Below, one piece after another: positions 46,805 to 57,453 of a stretch of DNA of 64,000 bases. Every line of letters begins with the position of its first letter. Position 1 is the stretch's first letter. The stretch comes from Neonectria sp. B-13 (Eukaryota > Ascomycota > Sordariomycetes > Hypocreales > Nectriaceae), in the NCBI GenBank assembly GCA_002682825.1, contig NOKP01000012.1:1396298-1460297 (forward strand), given 5' to 3'. The notes beneath the pieces were generated by a model. The model had not been told where the DNA came from and did not search any database. It saw only the letters and a program-made list of their open reading frames with translations. The position numbers and the translations under genes are program-made.

Positions 46805-48232
46805 ATGTCTTCGCTACTTTCGCCTCGCAGCGATCAGGAATGTCCTATCGAGATCAAGACCAACCATAATTTCGACTCCCACGTCTACACTTCTGGCTCG
46901 GTTATTTCAGGATGCGTCCAAATAACACCCCAGAAAGACACGCCGTTCGATAGCTTCCGGATGCTATTCACCGGAACCGCTTCCACGCGGGTCGCTTTCC
47001 CGCAACACAACGGCTCACCCACTACCCACCACAAATTCCTGCACTCAAGGATCCCGATATGGAATGGCCATCTCCCCGACCCTCGCACTTTCAACGCCGG
47101 TTGTTTCTACAGCGTACCATTTGCTTTCATAGTCCCTTCACAGCTTGACGCGGCTGATTGTGCTCGTTCCTCCACCACCGAACTACAAGATCAGCACTTG
47201 CGACTCCCACCCACTATGGGTTCTTGGGGCGGCGACGACCGCTCTCCGGAAATGACAAGAATCGAGTACACACTGAGCGCTGAAATACATCAAAGCGACA
47301 AAAAGGCTGGACAAGGCAAGGCAATCAAGGCTTTCTCCCGCCTTAAAGTACTGCCGCTTCATCCTGAAGATCCTCCACTTCACATCCTTCCCGAAGGAGA
47401 AAGAGACCATACGGAGAAATATCGCTTGATCCAGGCCAAGAACATACGCCAGAATCTGTTTGCTTCCAAGATTGGCAATCTGAAAGCCGCCGCTACACAA
47501 CCAAGCCCAATCACTCTCTCAGTTGACACCCTTCGCACGTCAGACTCCTCCATCAAACTTGATCTGGAGTTTGAACCAGCATTCAAAGAAGCAAATCCTC
47601 CTGAGATACATTCCATGACAGCGAAGCTTCGTTCTGTTACCTACTTCTCGCTCCAGCACATCGACTATCAGCCAGATCTCAGAACTCCTCCCCTGAAGCA
47701 GCATTCTCCAGCGACATCATACTCCATTACTGATAGGATTCCCATTGCTCATCCGGGGAGGCTTCTTTGGAAACAACAGTCCCTATCAGAAACCTCTAAA
47801 AACTCTGCAAGTGACTATGAGGGCCCTTCTTCGGAGTCTCTTCAAGCTGGGGGATGCATCGGTGCTGGAGGAGGTATGGCGAGCATATCAGTTAAGCACT
47901 TCACGGCATTGACAATCCCGTTGTCGCTTCCAATCCTACCTAACGTGGTTATTCTTCCAACTTTCCATTCTTGCATAATATCTCGCACCTACACTGTTGA
48001 TTTGCTGTTATCAGTCGGGCAATTTGGCACGACTCTTTCTTTAGCAATCCCTCTTCAAGTGATTGTCAAGGAGCGAATCAGCTCGCCAGCAGCTGAGCTA
48101 CCATGTTATGTAAGTAAAATACCGCACGATCAATCAAACAACAAGATTTACTCACGTTGCCGGCAGGCAAATCTTCACCCAGGGCAGGCTCAAGATGATG
48201 GCATGCCGCCGCCATATGACCTCGCTAGTTAA
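46805..48232 (+). CDS. Arrestin-like protein with C-terminal PY motif
   Basis: The frame from the ATG at 46805 (MSSLLSPRSDQECP) is open to 48232, 475 residues. A 57-base piece at 48110-48166 (GTAAGT...GGCAG) looks like an in-frame intron; removing it leaves 456 residues. The N-terminal beta-sandwich pattern (IEIKTNHNFDSHVYTSGSVI then SGCVQITP) and RIEYTLSAEIHQ are as in arrestin-N domains. TIPLSLPILPNVVILPTFHS and RTYTVDLLLSVG fit the second lobe. The tail MPPPYDLAS carries a PPxY motif, which recruits Rsp5/Nedd4 ubiquitin ligases. Such adaptors steer endocytosis of nutrient permeases. A second arrestin-like gene lies 2.2 kb away in opposite orientation. Confidence 0.75.
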   Translation: MSSLLSPRSDQECPIEIKTNHNFDSHVYTSGSVISGCVQITPQKDTPFDSFRMLFTGTASTRVAFPQHNGSPTTHHKFLHSRIPIWNGHLPDPRTFNAGCFYSVPFAFIVPSQLDAADCARSSTTELQDQHLRLPPTMGSWGGDDRSPEMTRIEYTLSAEIHQSDKKAGQGKAIKAFSRLKVLPLHPEDPPLHILPEGERDHTEKYRLIQAKNIRQNLFASKIGNLKAAATQPSPITLSVDTLRTSDSSIKLDLEFEPAFKEANPPEIHSMTAKLRSVTYFSLQHIDYQPDLRTPPLKQHSPATSYSITDRIPIAHPGRLLWKQQSLSETSKNSASDYEGPSSESLQAGGCIGAGGGMASISVKHFTALTIPLSLPILPNVVILPTFHSCIISRTYTVDLLLSVGQFGTTLSLAIPLQVIVKERISSPAAELPCYVSKIPHDQSNNKIYSRCRQANLHPGQAQDDGMPPPYDLAS

Positions 48233-48506
48233 ATGACTCATGTCGCATCATCGCACTCGCACTCGCACTCTTCCATTTTGGTACTTCCCGAATCGGGAAC
48301 CCCGATTAATTGCGACACCTGACATGCCTGCTATTGGATTGTTGCTGGTCGGGTCCCATTTATTTATGTCCGCTCTTAGGAACAACCTCGTGAAGGAGAT
48401 CGCCAGTTCTTTTCTTGAAGAGATATACATGTATATATTCCTAAACGTTTCTTTTCAATTTAAACCTTAGCTTTCACGATACTCACCAACCAACCGTGCT
48501 GTTGCC

Positions 48507-50177
48507 ATGTCTTCAATTGATCCGACCATCTCGAAATTGGACAGATTGCTTCCCAAGACCAAACCAGTTTCGGAACAGGTGACAGCCCTCTCACTGCTGG
48601 ATGCAACCGCGGCCAACTTTGCCCTCACCAACGCCATCTGGTTATTTGAACGTCCCGATCATGCCCATGACGATGCTTTCAGCTTGGTAGAGCATCTCCG
48701 CCAATCGCTGCGAGTCGCTCTCGATGCCTACCCACATTGGTGTGGCCGTCTAAAAGCCGTCAATACCGGCCATGGACCCGTCTCGGATGAAATACGGCAT
48801 CTCCCTCCACATGCCCAACGCTACGGTCGTGTCTATGTTCATTACGGAACCCCACACGATCCAGGTGTTGAGTTCATCGTTGCGCAAAGTTCTGCCACCC
48901 TAGATGCTCTCTATCCAGTTTCCCGAACGGTAGATCAGCCTTTGTGGAACCGACAGACGGTTCAATTCAAGGCCTTCATCCCTCCGACATCTATTGCCAA
49001 TGCGCTGGATCCTAATGAGCCTAACGAAGCTGGAATCTGCAAGCCCCTGATGGCTATTCAGATCACCGAGACAGCTTGTGGGGGATTCATCTTAGCCGCC
49101 AAGATGACACATCCCCTGGCAGATATTTCGTCTCTCGTCGGCTTCGTCAATAACTGGGCTGGTATCAATCGCTCGATACTTACCGGGGAGCCTCAGCCAA
49201 CTTTGAGTCCTTATTTTGATCCGGCTCGATTGGACGCGTTGGCAGCGGGTGACATCAACGCGGAGAAGCCAGATGACGTCTTCCTTCAGCAGACCGACAG
49301 CTTGCCTCTTCACAGATACGACTGGTGGGATACATCTTCCAAGGCTCCTTGGCCTACCAAAGTTCCCGATGTGTTCCAGGCTGAAAACCTTGCACCAGCT
49401 GGGAAACCCATGCCATGGTCGGAATGGGACGTCAGCGCGCCTGTCTCTGAATACATTGTGCACTTGAACCACGATCAAGTCGAGTTCCTTTGGAGAGAAG
49501 CAAACCAGGGGGCTTCGTACAGATTTAGCCGGCATGATGCCTTGCTAGCGCACATCTGGTCATGTATCGTGCGCGCTCGCAACTTGGAAGCAGACACTGG
49601 CCCAGTTCACTGTGATCTCGTCTACGGTGTGCGGCCTGTGTTGAAGCTTGGAAATGCGTTCTTGGGTTATCCAGCCATCATGATCAATGTCGAAATGACG
49701 GGCGTCGACGTGGCAGCTACGACGGAGACAGCTGAAAAAGAGAAAAGAGTGTCCCTCCAACCAATTGCCCAGCGCATACGCGAGACAATCAACAAAATAG
49801 GCCAGCCGAGCAATCTCGCTGCCCACATGCATGGTTTGGCCTATGAAAAGTCTCCTCAGCGGCTGTGGCAAGCATTCCTGGGTCGACGTCATATTCTTGT
49901 GACGAGTTGGGCACGCGCTGGTATCTACGACATAGATTTCGGAGTAGGATCAAACATTCGCTACGCTGATGGCGTGATTCCAGTTTTAGACGGGATCGTT
50001 CTGATCAAGGAGGCGCCTCCGTCGAAGAAGACGGCTTCTGCCGCTTCGGACGAGTGTTCGTCGGCACAATCCTGGACAGGTAACGGTGTTGACATATCCA
50101 TCAATATTCGCGGGGAGGACATGCAACGCCTACTTGAGGACCCATTACTACTTCTAAGGTGTGTCAGGAATATTTGA
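48507..50177 (+). CDS. BAHD/trichothecene acetyltransferase-like acyltransferase
   Basis: Single exon, 556 residues. The catalytic HXXXD motif is H202-P-L-A-D206 in AAKMTHPLADISSLVGFV. The structural DFGWG-type motif is DFGVG at 477-481. This is the pattern of the fungal transferase family (PF02458) that includes trichothecene 3-O-acetyltransferase and plant BAHD enzymes. They move an acyl group from CoA to an alcohol or amine of a secondary metabolite. The N-terminal LSLLDATAANFALTNAIWLF and the PHWCGRLK block are also conserved positions. There is no synthase gene next to it. The gene lies between two arrestin-like genes. Confidence 0.9.
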   Translation: MSSIDPTISKLDRLLPKTKPVSEQVTALSLLDATAANFALTNAIWLFERPDHAHDDAFSLVEHLRQSLRVALDAYPHWCGRLKAVNTGHGPVSDEIRHLPPHAQRYGRVYVHYGTPHDPGVEFIVAQSSATLDALYPVSRTVDQPLWNRQTVQFKAFIPPTSIANALDPNEPNEAGICKPLMAIQITETACGGFILAAKMTHPLADISSLVGFVNNWAGINRSILTGEPQPTLSPYFDPARLDALAAGDINAEKPDDVFLQQTDSLPLHRYDWWDTSSKAPWPTKVPDVFQAENLAPAGKPMPWSEWDVSAPVSEYIVHLNHDQVEFLWREANQGASYRFSRHDALLAHIWSCIVRARNLEADTGPVHCDLVYGVRPVLKLGNAFLGYPAIMINVEMTGVDVAATTETAEKEKRVSLQPIAQRIRETINKIGQPSNLAAHMHGLAYEKSPQRLWQAFLGRRHILVTSWARAGIYDIDFGVGSNIRYADGVIPVLDGIVLIKEAPPSKKTASAASDECSSAQSWTGNGVDISINIRGEDMQRLLEDPLLLLRCVRNI

Positions 50178-50443
50178 TTATATGTTTTGGAACGATTAGA
50201 TTGCGTGTCAATATTTGTCTTTTGCAACAAGACCAAAACAAATATAAAAGGCCAGCTTATTTGATGCTCTATGCCAGTCAATTCCCGATTTATAACCAAT
50301 CATCTGCCTATATAACATATAAAAGGCAAACATTAATAGAAAGCAGGCAAAAGTCAGCCGTTTAAACCAGACTCCCCAGGCGTTGCACCGACCTCACCTC
50401 TATGCCCAGCTCCCATGCCCAACGCTATCAAATCATACCCCTA
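50178..50443. other. Short convergent 3' intergenic region
   Basis: The 266 bases between the stop codons of the acyltransferase gene and the convergent second arrestin-like gene. AT-rich at the acyltransferase side; no gene. Confidence 0.4.
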
Positions 50444-51793
50444 CTACCTCCCCATACTCCGAGGAGGCGCATCGCCCTCGGGAGGTGGACGAATCCACGT
50501 CTCATCGAAAGGAGGTGGTGGAGGATCGTCCTCATCTTCGGCCCTGCCCACGGCCTCCACATACCCAACATCTTCCGATGTCCCGGCCGGCGGAAGAATG
50601 GTCACGTCCACCCCCCACCGGAACTTGAGCTCCTCCTCGGCAACCATGGCCCTGAGCTCATAGTTGATGCGGTGCGTGTACTTGAGATGGCGTGTAGCGA
50701 ATGAGGGGTGGATATTCCCCTGAGCGAACGCCTTGCTCATCATTCCACCGTGGCCGATACGCAGGTTGACCCTCTGGCCTACGTTGACAGGCGGGCCCTC
50801 GTCGCCGCAGGGGATATAGAGCGGCGGCGTGCTGGGGCCTAAGGCAATGCACGACCACGCCGAGATAGACATAACAGCCGGGTTAACGGCGGACCACGGG
50901 CCCGGGCCGCCGTCGCAGCTGACCTCCGTCGCGGCCTGGATCTCCATGGAGAGCATCCGGAGCTGGATCTTCTGCGGCACGTCGTCGATACGGCTACTCC
51001 TCAGCACGTTGGCGTCCGGGACGAAGTGGACGCGGAGCGGGATCGGGCTCGGGTGCTCCAACTGGATGACGGCCGGAGTGTCGATCTCCATGTTGCCGGC
51101 GAAGGTGGGCACCTTGCGGGAGCCGAAGAGCGACCGCGCCTTTTGCGAGAAGGACGGCCCGGCCCGGCCTATCTCTGGGAGCAGGAGGTACGAGGAGACC
51201 CAGCCGTAGAGGCGGTGCCTCGTGAGTCGGAAGTCGACGATCGGGGGCTCGAGGCTGGCGGTCCTGATCGTGATAGGGAGGATGGCGTCGGTTGTCTCCA
51301 CGGATCCGTGTGCGGTGGATTGCAGCTCGGCCTTGACGGCGTACTCCATAAATCCCTTGACCTGGGCGCCGAAGCCTGCATGATCTATAGTGAATGTCCC
51401 TGGGAGGATTTGCCGCTCGCCCTGCTCGGCCAAGACGTCTTCAGTATACACAGGTATAGCAATAGTGAATGGCCATGCATGTTCTGCCTCCTCGGGCGTA
51501 GGGGCAGGGGGGATGTGTAGAGGGCCTTGGAAGATAACCTGAACGTGCCTCTCTTCATCGATCAGGGTGGTCCGGCCGCGGTATACGGTGGCGGCGCCGC
51601 GGGCGCTAGGGCCGGCGATAACCTTTGTCTTTACCCTTCCGAACAGTGTGACCTTAATCACTGCCTCGGTACTGACGGTATGCGCCCCGCGGAAGACGCA
51701 GCCGGCGATAGTATCGCCGGGGGCAAAGGCGGTACGGCCACCGTCGAGGCGGATGCCCAGCGTGGGGCCGGCCTTTGTGGAGGTTTGCGGCAT
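50444..51793 (-). CDS. Arrestin-like protein
   Basis: Single exon, 449 residues from the ATG at 51793. The N-terminal lobe begins LGIRLDGGRTAFAPGDTIAG and continues with VIKVTLFGRVKTK. The mid region has WPFTIAIPVYTEDVL and FMEYAVKAELQSTAH, as in fungal arrestin-related proteins. The second half contains IPLRVHFVPDANVLRSSRID, and a tail with DDPPPPPFDETWIRPPPEG, a proline run with a PPPF element instead of a canonical PPxY. It is convergent with the acyltransferase gene. Local GC is high. The role is probably ubiquitin-ligase recruitment to membrane proteins, by family analogy. Confidence 0.8.
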   Translation of the reverse strand: MPQTSTKAGPTLGIRLDGGRTAFAPGDTIAGCVFRGAHTVSTEAVIKVTLFGRVKTKVIAGPSARGAATVYRGRTTLIDEERHVQVIFQGPLHIPPAPTPEEAEHAWPFTIAIPVYTEDVLAEQGERQILPGTFTIDHAGFGAQVKGFMEYAVKAELQSTAHGSVETTDAILPITIRTASLEPPIVDFRLTRHRLYGWVSSYLLLPEIGRAGPSFSQKARSLFGSRKVPTFAGNMEIDTPAVIQLEHPSPIPLRVHFVPDANVLRSSRIDDVPQKIQLRMLSMEIQAATEVSCDGGPGPWSAVNPAVMSISAWSCIALGPSTPPLYIPCGDEGPPVNVGQRVNLRIGHGGMMSKAFAQGNIHPSFATRHLKYTHRINYELRAMVAEEELKFRWGVDVTILPPAGTSEDVGYVEAVGRAEDEDDPPPPPFDETWIRPPPEGDAPPRSMGR

Positions 51794-53130
51794 GTCCAGC
51801 TTTCAACAGCAGCACGCGGAAGAGACGGGGCGAAATGTCCTTCTCCGTCAGGTATTTTAACAGCGCGAGTCTCAAGAGGATGATGGGCATTCATCAGGGG
51901 AGTGAGCGCGGAGACGCTGCCAGCAAACTTTTTGAGCGAAGTGTCCTTGAGGTCGGGGTCACATCTGTGCTGTCATGTGATGTTTCTGCCCAATGTAATA
52001 TCAGTCAGGAGAGTCTCGGTGTCCAAGGTCAATTGTCGATAGATACCCTGTCCACCGCTGTACCGAGTGCGGGGACTTATCCGCCAAGCCCCATGGGTTG
52101 ATCCACAGACTGGAAAACTGCAGTGATGTGCTGTAGATGGACTCACTTTTGGCGTTGTGATAATGGATACTAACAGTGGGGGTTACTTGGCTAAATAAAC
52201 ATCTACCTGCCTAACTGAAGGCTTGGTATTTCGTATTATGGCAAAGGGAAGGTCTTTCTCTGCGGCACAGCTGCCTATTACTCAACTATTGTCGCGGCAT
52301 AGCCAACCTGGAAATCCCGTTGCGGAACGGCTGCCACTAACTCAATGGAGGTTGCCAGGGGAAGAAGTCTGTTGGCACTAGCAGACTGCTCGTATCAAAA
52401 GGCCCTGCGTCGCGTGACCCTGGCAACCCATGGCTGTGTTAGTCTAGATGGCCCCATTTACAGCACGACTTGGTTCCTGAAGTAGAGGCTCTGTGAGCTG
52501 CACAATGAACTGACCTGGCGCTGGTTTGTCATCCCCAGCGGTAAAACGAACGCTACCTATGCATTCCACCATGCGCTTAGAGTTACATGACCAGAGATAG
52601 CGGTTAAACTATGCCCATGAACGACGGGCCCCTGCACAAGTCGACCCCTGCGGAGATCTTTTGAGGAGTCGGAGGGCGGGGGAAAATCTCTGGGTGTCAT
52701 TAATTGCTTTACTGTGCCTGGTATGGGTCTGGCTGTCGTTCTGTGGCAACCTTGACCATGAAGTTTGAAGGTATCTCGGATCCGGTCAAGTCAGGTTACG
52801 GTTACTATAGTAGAGACAGGACAGGGCTCTTGAATGTGTTTGTGCTTTACTGCAGCATAGGTTTGACTTCGGTTGGCACTTTGCTGTAACTTGGAGTGTG
52901 GGTGTATCCCGTGTCCTGTCAAATCATGACATGGCTATGGAGTCTATGTAGGGCAGAGTCCCCAAATGTTGTTGGTCCTTCTATGTACTTGTCTTAGACC
53001 TCCCTTTTGTTGGAACTTCAGTGCCGCCGGACTCTAGGCCTAGGCCAGCAACAGAAATGTTCATCGGCTGTAACTAAAGACAGTCCCCCAGCCTCCAGGC
53101 GAGAGCCAGGACTCGGTACTATAAAGACCC
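51794..53130. other. Gene-free stretch
   Basis: About 1.3 kb without any convincing gene; only short open frames. It contains the upstream region of the second arrestin-like gene. Confidence 0.5.
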
Positions 53131-53895
53131 CAGCCCGTCGCCACTGCCACCAACGGCACCATCATCGTTAGCCTCGAGAAGAACCTGGCGCTTGGCAAGG
53201 AGTCTTCTCCATCTGGAGCATCACCGACAAATCCCTCCTCGTCTACGCCTGTGGGAACAGACTGACGCTCAAGGGCATCGAGATCGAGGTCAACGCTGAT
53301 GAAAGCACCCAGGGAATGATTAAGGTAAACGGCAAGGAGTACACCCTTGACGAGGATGCCAAGATCAGCGGCGGCATCGTCTGCTGAGGTTAAGGTCACT
53401 GGAACCAGTTCGCATCCACCGTCTAGTGCGAGGTCCCGTGGGCCACGAGCCTAGACGACGTCAAGGCCGCGCCCGAGAGCGGTGCGCTCGGCTGCATCAG
53501 CGACGGCCTAGAACCAGCGACGGCCGAGTCCGTCTACGTCGACGACAGCCTCATCGACGAGACGGATCAAATCGCCGACACGAGCCCGGTGCCTTCGACG
53601 GGTCTCTGGCGGGTATGCCGTCTCGGCGACCTGGTCAAACAGCCAAGGTACCAGCTGCGACGGCAAGGCATGGCAGACCGTCTGTGTATGGGACTGACGC
53701 CGATCTGTCGCATACGACGCCAGGAAATACCTCCACAACTCTTGCACTGGCCTCGGGGATCCGACCGGCCGTTGGTGCTGGATCACGTCTCCGCTCAAGG
53801 GCAACGCGCACCACGCCTTTGTGTGCTACCGTGGAAGCAACTGCAAGCACCAAGGCGCGGTGGATTGGACAGACAAGGGTGCCGGAAAGTGGTAA
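53130..53895 (+). pseudogene. Broken gene for an unknown, probably secreted Cys-containing protein
   Basis: A protein-like reading frame runs from about 53210 to 53600 in one phase. It starts WSITDKSLLVYACGNRLTLK and includes VNGKEYTLDEDAKISGGIVC. It is interrupted by three nonsense codons, TGA (about 53384), TAA (about 53390) and TAG (about 53426). Between and after them it reads GHWNQFAST, then CEVPWATSLDDVKAAPESGA. It then shifts to another phase reading YAVSATWSNSQGTSCDGKAW and NAHHAFVCYRGSNCKHQGAV to a stop near 53892. Spaced cysteines and the fold-like repeats of polar beta strands suggest a secreted protein, but no signal peptide can be placed. I do not recognise the family. The region is GC-rich. 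Confidence 0.55.
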
Positions 53896-54866
53896 GCCAA
53901 CTCCCCGTGTCCGCCTCCTCCGGGTCTGGGAATCAGACGGCAGAGGTGCACTCACGACGGACGGAGCACGGGAGGGATTCCCGTTGATTTTTGTCTGTGA
54001 AGGGCTTTGGGGTTCTCTTCTGCGACGATGTTTCCGTGTGAGACTCTTCTCTTTTGCCCAGGGCATATCGGGCCTTGTAAGCATCGGGAAAGGTGCAGAG
54101 GGGGTTGGGGGGTACAGTTTGTACTGGCAAACGGCTATTGCGGAGGAACCGGATGGAATAGGACTCTAGCTTTTCAATTAAGTATCTCACTGATTGGAAA
54201 TTCGCGTGCTTTTTTGGTTTGAGACATAGTGTAACCGGTGTTTAGCTCTTGTTAAGTGTGTTTAGACTTCTAAGTTGTGACGGTCGGGTCTAACCTAGGG
54301 GTATAGGGTAGGTTCGGAGGCGCGTGAGTTGTATGATCGAGTGGACCAGGACGTCGTAGTGAGCAATGTAGGTCACGATGGTAACGTGCAATGGCCGTAT
54401 GTAGTTTCTGTTGACGAAACAGAGGTCAAGAGTCCCCTTTTTGAGGCACGACAGCGCGATATACACGTCCTAATGTGCTGTTTCTGGCTTCTTGGAAACA
54501 TAATTACGGTAGCTTGCTGGCTGTAAGTTGTGCGTTGTCTCAAATAGGAGTAGTCGTAGTATCAACCCTACTTCTCAGTAACTACGAGATCTCGAACACT
54601 AACCAGGCGGTTCTTACGTGGGAATATGACCTTGTCAGATGACTCTTGCCTCGCTGATTCTTGTGTCCCAGATCTTTGTCGTGACCCCCAATGGGTAGAA
54701 ATTGCTCCTTAATCTATTACCCCTGCCGCCACAAACCCTAACCGTCCTTTGAACTGGGTAGCTGGTATACTTGTACCCTTGCGCTGCTCATTCATCCTGG
54801 ATGTTCGGTTTTGGAAAACGTTTGCATATTAAAAGACTTGTGTTTTGTCCCCATATCAGTCGATAA
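53896..54866. other. Gene-free stretch
   Basis: Nearly 1 kb between two pseudogenes; only small open frames. Confidence 0.45.
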
Positions 54867-55594
54867 TTACTCCAGATCATCCTCAGCTAGACTCCACTCC
54901 TCTTCGTCCTCAGCTTCCGTTACACTCCCGAAAAATGGCATCGTAGCATCAATGTCAAGAAGAAGAACAGGAATCTCAAATTCCTCCCTCCATAAATCCT
55001 CCATTCCTACTCGTCGACGCGGCTTCCTCAACGCTGACTTTGCCCCACGCTCCGCTCCTCAAAGGCGCCCATCGACCGTCGTCATTGACTGAACCTCTTT
55101 TAAGCTTTCCGCCACGTTTGGTCTTCTGGCGTATTACCTCTTCAAAACCCCTGAAGGGGGCACAGCTCCCAGAAGTACCGGCATCCTTAGCCTCGTCGAG
55201 CCAGAGCTGGAAGAACGGAAGTCTCATTCTTGGTATGTCCCGCTGATATCGGCGTCGCAGGTGGGCCCTGGTCAGTCATGGATCTGAAACTCGTTGAATC
55301 GAGAACCCGAATGTTGAGGGTCTTCGTGTTCGCCACATCCCAAATGGCTAGATCGTTCGTATCTCTTTCGATGTGTTGCGTGATGGTTGCGCCAGCGCCG
55401 ATCCCAAGAACCGCGGACCGGGGAGCAACGTCGAGCTCTAACACCTTGCGCAGAAATAGCTGTGTCCCCTCTGCCGTGAGGTATGAACTCCAGTTGAATA
55501 GGAATGGGCCTAGTGATTACAGAGCCTAGCTCGGCTGTGCCCCCAAACATGTCACCGCAAGGATGCCACCATCCAAGAATGTGAGTGACGACAT
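54867..55594 (-). pseudogene. Frameshifted gene of unknown function
   Basis: From an ATG at 55594 (MSSLTFLDGGILAVT) and a likely 44-base intron with an unusual GTTTGG donor, the frame reads FNWSSYLTAEGTQLFLRKVL and ELDVAPRSAVLGIGAGATIT, then NTKTLNIRVLDSTSFRSMTD and PPATPISA. It changes phase near 55225 to read MRLPFFQLWLDEAKDAGTSG and PLRSGAWGKVSVEEA. It changes again near 55020 to read MEDLWREEFEIPVLLLDIDA, ending at a stop at 54867. The pieces are consistent with a single roughly 230-residue protein with two frameshifts. No domain is recognised. Sequence errors are an alternative explanation. Confidence 0.5.
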
Positions 55595-56177
55595 GATCTA
55601 ATGCAAAGAAATTCGAAGAGTCAGACTACAAACTCCTTTGCAACTGCGGTTGTGCCGAACACTTGCATGGGCATTTCAGCTTTGGTTGCAACCCTTTCAG
55701 ACTACTTGGGGGAGGCAAGGATAATGGATTCTATCACAAAATTCAAAAGCAAACTCACGTCACTATTCGGTGTAGGGATCAAAGATGAGGCGTCACAGAA
55801 GTGACAGGGTGATATTGCGTGGACTGGCTGCGTCAGATTCATGTCTCAATAAACACGACTTGCCTCCCAATTGCAACATCTCAGAAATATCATCAAAGTG
55901 TGATGTACACCGAATTTATGGATTGCCTAGCCTTAGCCTTACTAGTGTGAGAATTGAGTGTGTGCACGTTGCGATGGTACTGTATAGTTACAATACGGGA
56001 TAAACGACACAGAGAATGTCATAGATAGGCCACGCCGCTATCACAATGTGATACTTGAGAGGCTTAAGACATGGAAGCAGGGCGGTGAGCGTGACCGCTT
56101 TAATTAAATAGTACGCCACATCATTGGGTGCCTGATCGATAACCTCAAAACTCCGTCCCACAATACAATTCGACTCG
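55595..56177. other. Gene-free stretch
   Basis: No coding signal recognised in about 580 bases. Confidence 0.35.
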
Positions 56178-56561
56178 TCATATTTTAGGCGTGCTCTTTG
56201 CTTTTGCCACAGGGTCTTCCTGCATCAGAGGGGTAAGTCCATGGAACGGGTCGTTTTCGACGGATTGTGAGAGCCACATTTCCATCATTTGTCCTTTCGC
56301 CTGGCTGCGAGCTTCGTTTGACAGAGACACCAACTGACGCTGTGCCTCAAAGACGGGTACAACATGACGCTGGGGTTAGTCCGGGCCATGCATGTACGTC
56401 ATATCAGTTGGTGGAACTAACCATCGTTCGGGTACTTCTGTGATCCATACCACTAGGTTCTTCGGGCTGCCTTGAGCTGGAAAACAGTCAGGGAAGTTCA
56501 ATGCAACTTCTTGTGAAGGGGCACGTACAAATAAAGGGAAGGGCCAGGAGGGGAAATTCAA
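56178..56561 (-). CDS. Possible small spliced gene, unknown function
   Basis: A coding-like exon at 56369-56178 reads RHVVPVFEAQRQLVSLSNEA and QMMEMWLSQSVENDPFHGLT before a stop at 56178. It is preceded by an acceptor (branch ACTAACC, CCCCAG). Two upstream partners fit phase 0. One is a 9-codon exon from an ATG at 56448 with a GTTAGT donor. The other is the frame FPDCFPAQGSPKNLVVWITE with a GTACCC donor. The protein would be about 72-120 residues with no known domain. Confidence 0.3.
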
Positions 56562-57453
56562 CTATCAAACAAATCTTGCCGTTGGAAACCAGAGAAAGAA
56601 CTTGTTGGCCGGCATCAACTCTATTTATTGTAACTGTGTAGACTGATCATTATCACAGCTACCTCACAGTTGCAAGTTCAAGCGCGTTGCAATTTCTTTT
56701 CATGAGACGCAAACGCTCTAAATTCGGAGACATTGGGGAAGCGTAAAGATCATGGCTTTTCTTGTATGGGTAATATCAAGCCGATCATGACATGTGGTCA
56801 ATAGATTCTGTGTCAGGCCATCGCACAATGGAGGGTGGCTTGGTGGCTGCAAAACTGCTGCGCTGATTGTTCTGCAATGCAACGGTGAGATGGGATTAAA
56901 CTGGTTTGGGACCACTTGTCTATTGAGTCTATTCAGTGAGATGTCTTACCTTGATCTTTGCCTCCGAAATGTGCAACATGGCTCCTGGCCTCTTCATTGG
57001 AGACGGAGAGCATCGCGGGAAGTCTGACTTAGGTCTTTGGCGGGCTTTCGTCTAGAGAAGCCAATAAGGGAAGCTTCAGTGACAGTCCCTAGGCCTGGAC
57101 CGGTGTAGCTGGAATGCATGTCTGAGACTGCCTCAGCAGTGGCGAATAGGGTCCTCCGTGAACAGCCGGGACGAGACAGGACTTAAGTGGGATTACAGAG
57201 AAAACATCTCCTTTGAGGGTATGGTAAGACATCAATGGCGTGCCATGCAAAACTGAGGCTGAGGAACTTGACGTGGATGGTGTCTCGGGGTTTGCCCATC
57301 CCCCCGCGCTGGCATTGTCGATGTGACCGCGAAAGCCCAGGAAATCAACTCTTTGTCATTGCCATCATTATCTTTGCCGCTATCAGCACCAACTAGGACT
57401 ACGCGAAAAAGACCCCTTATGGCGATAGACATCCGTTCTTTTAGGAACCAGAG
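56562..57453. other. Gene-free stretch
   Basis: About 890 bases upstream of the Clr5-domain gene, with no other coding signal. Confidence 0.4.

Noticed and set aside
51026..51520. Plus-strand open frame of 164 codons
   Set aside because: Antisense to the second arrestin-like gene and rich in Arg/Gly/Glu from wrong-phase GC-rich codons.
53426..54169. Plus-strand open frame of 247 codons
   Set aside because: Arginine-rich, low-complexity translation typical of a wrong frame in GC-rich DNA; the pseudogene text lies in other phases of the same stretch.
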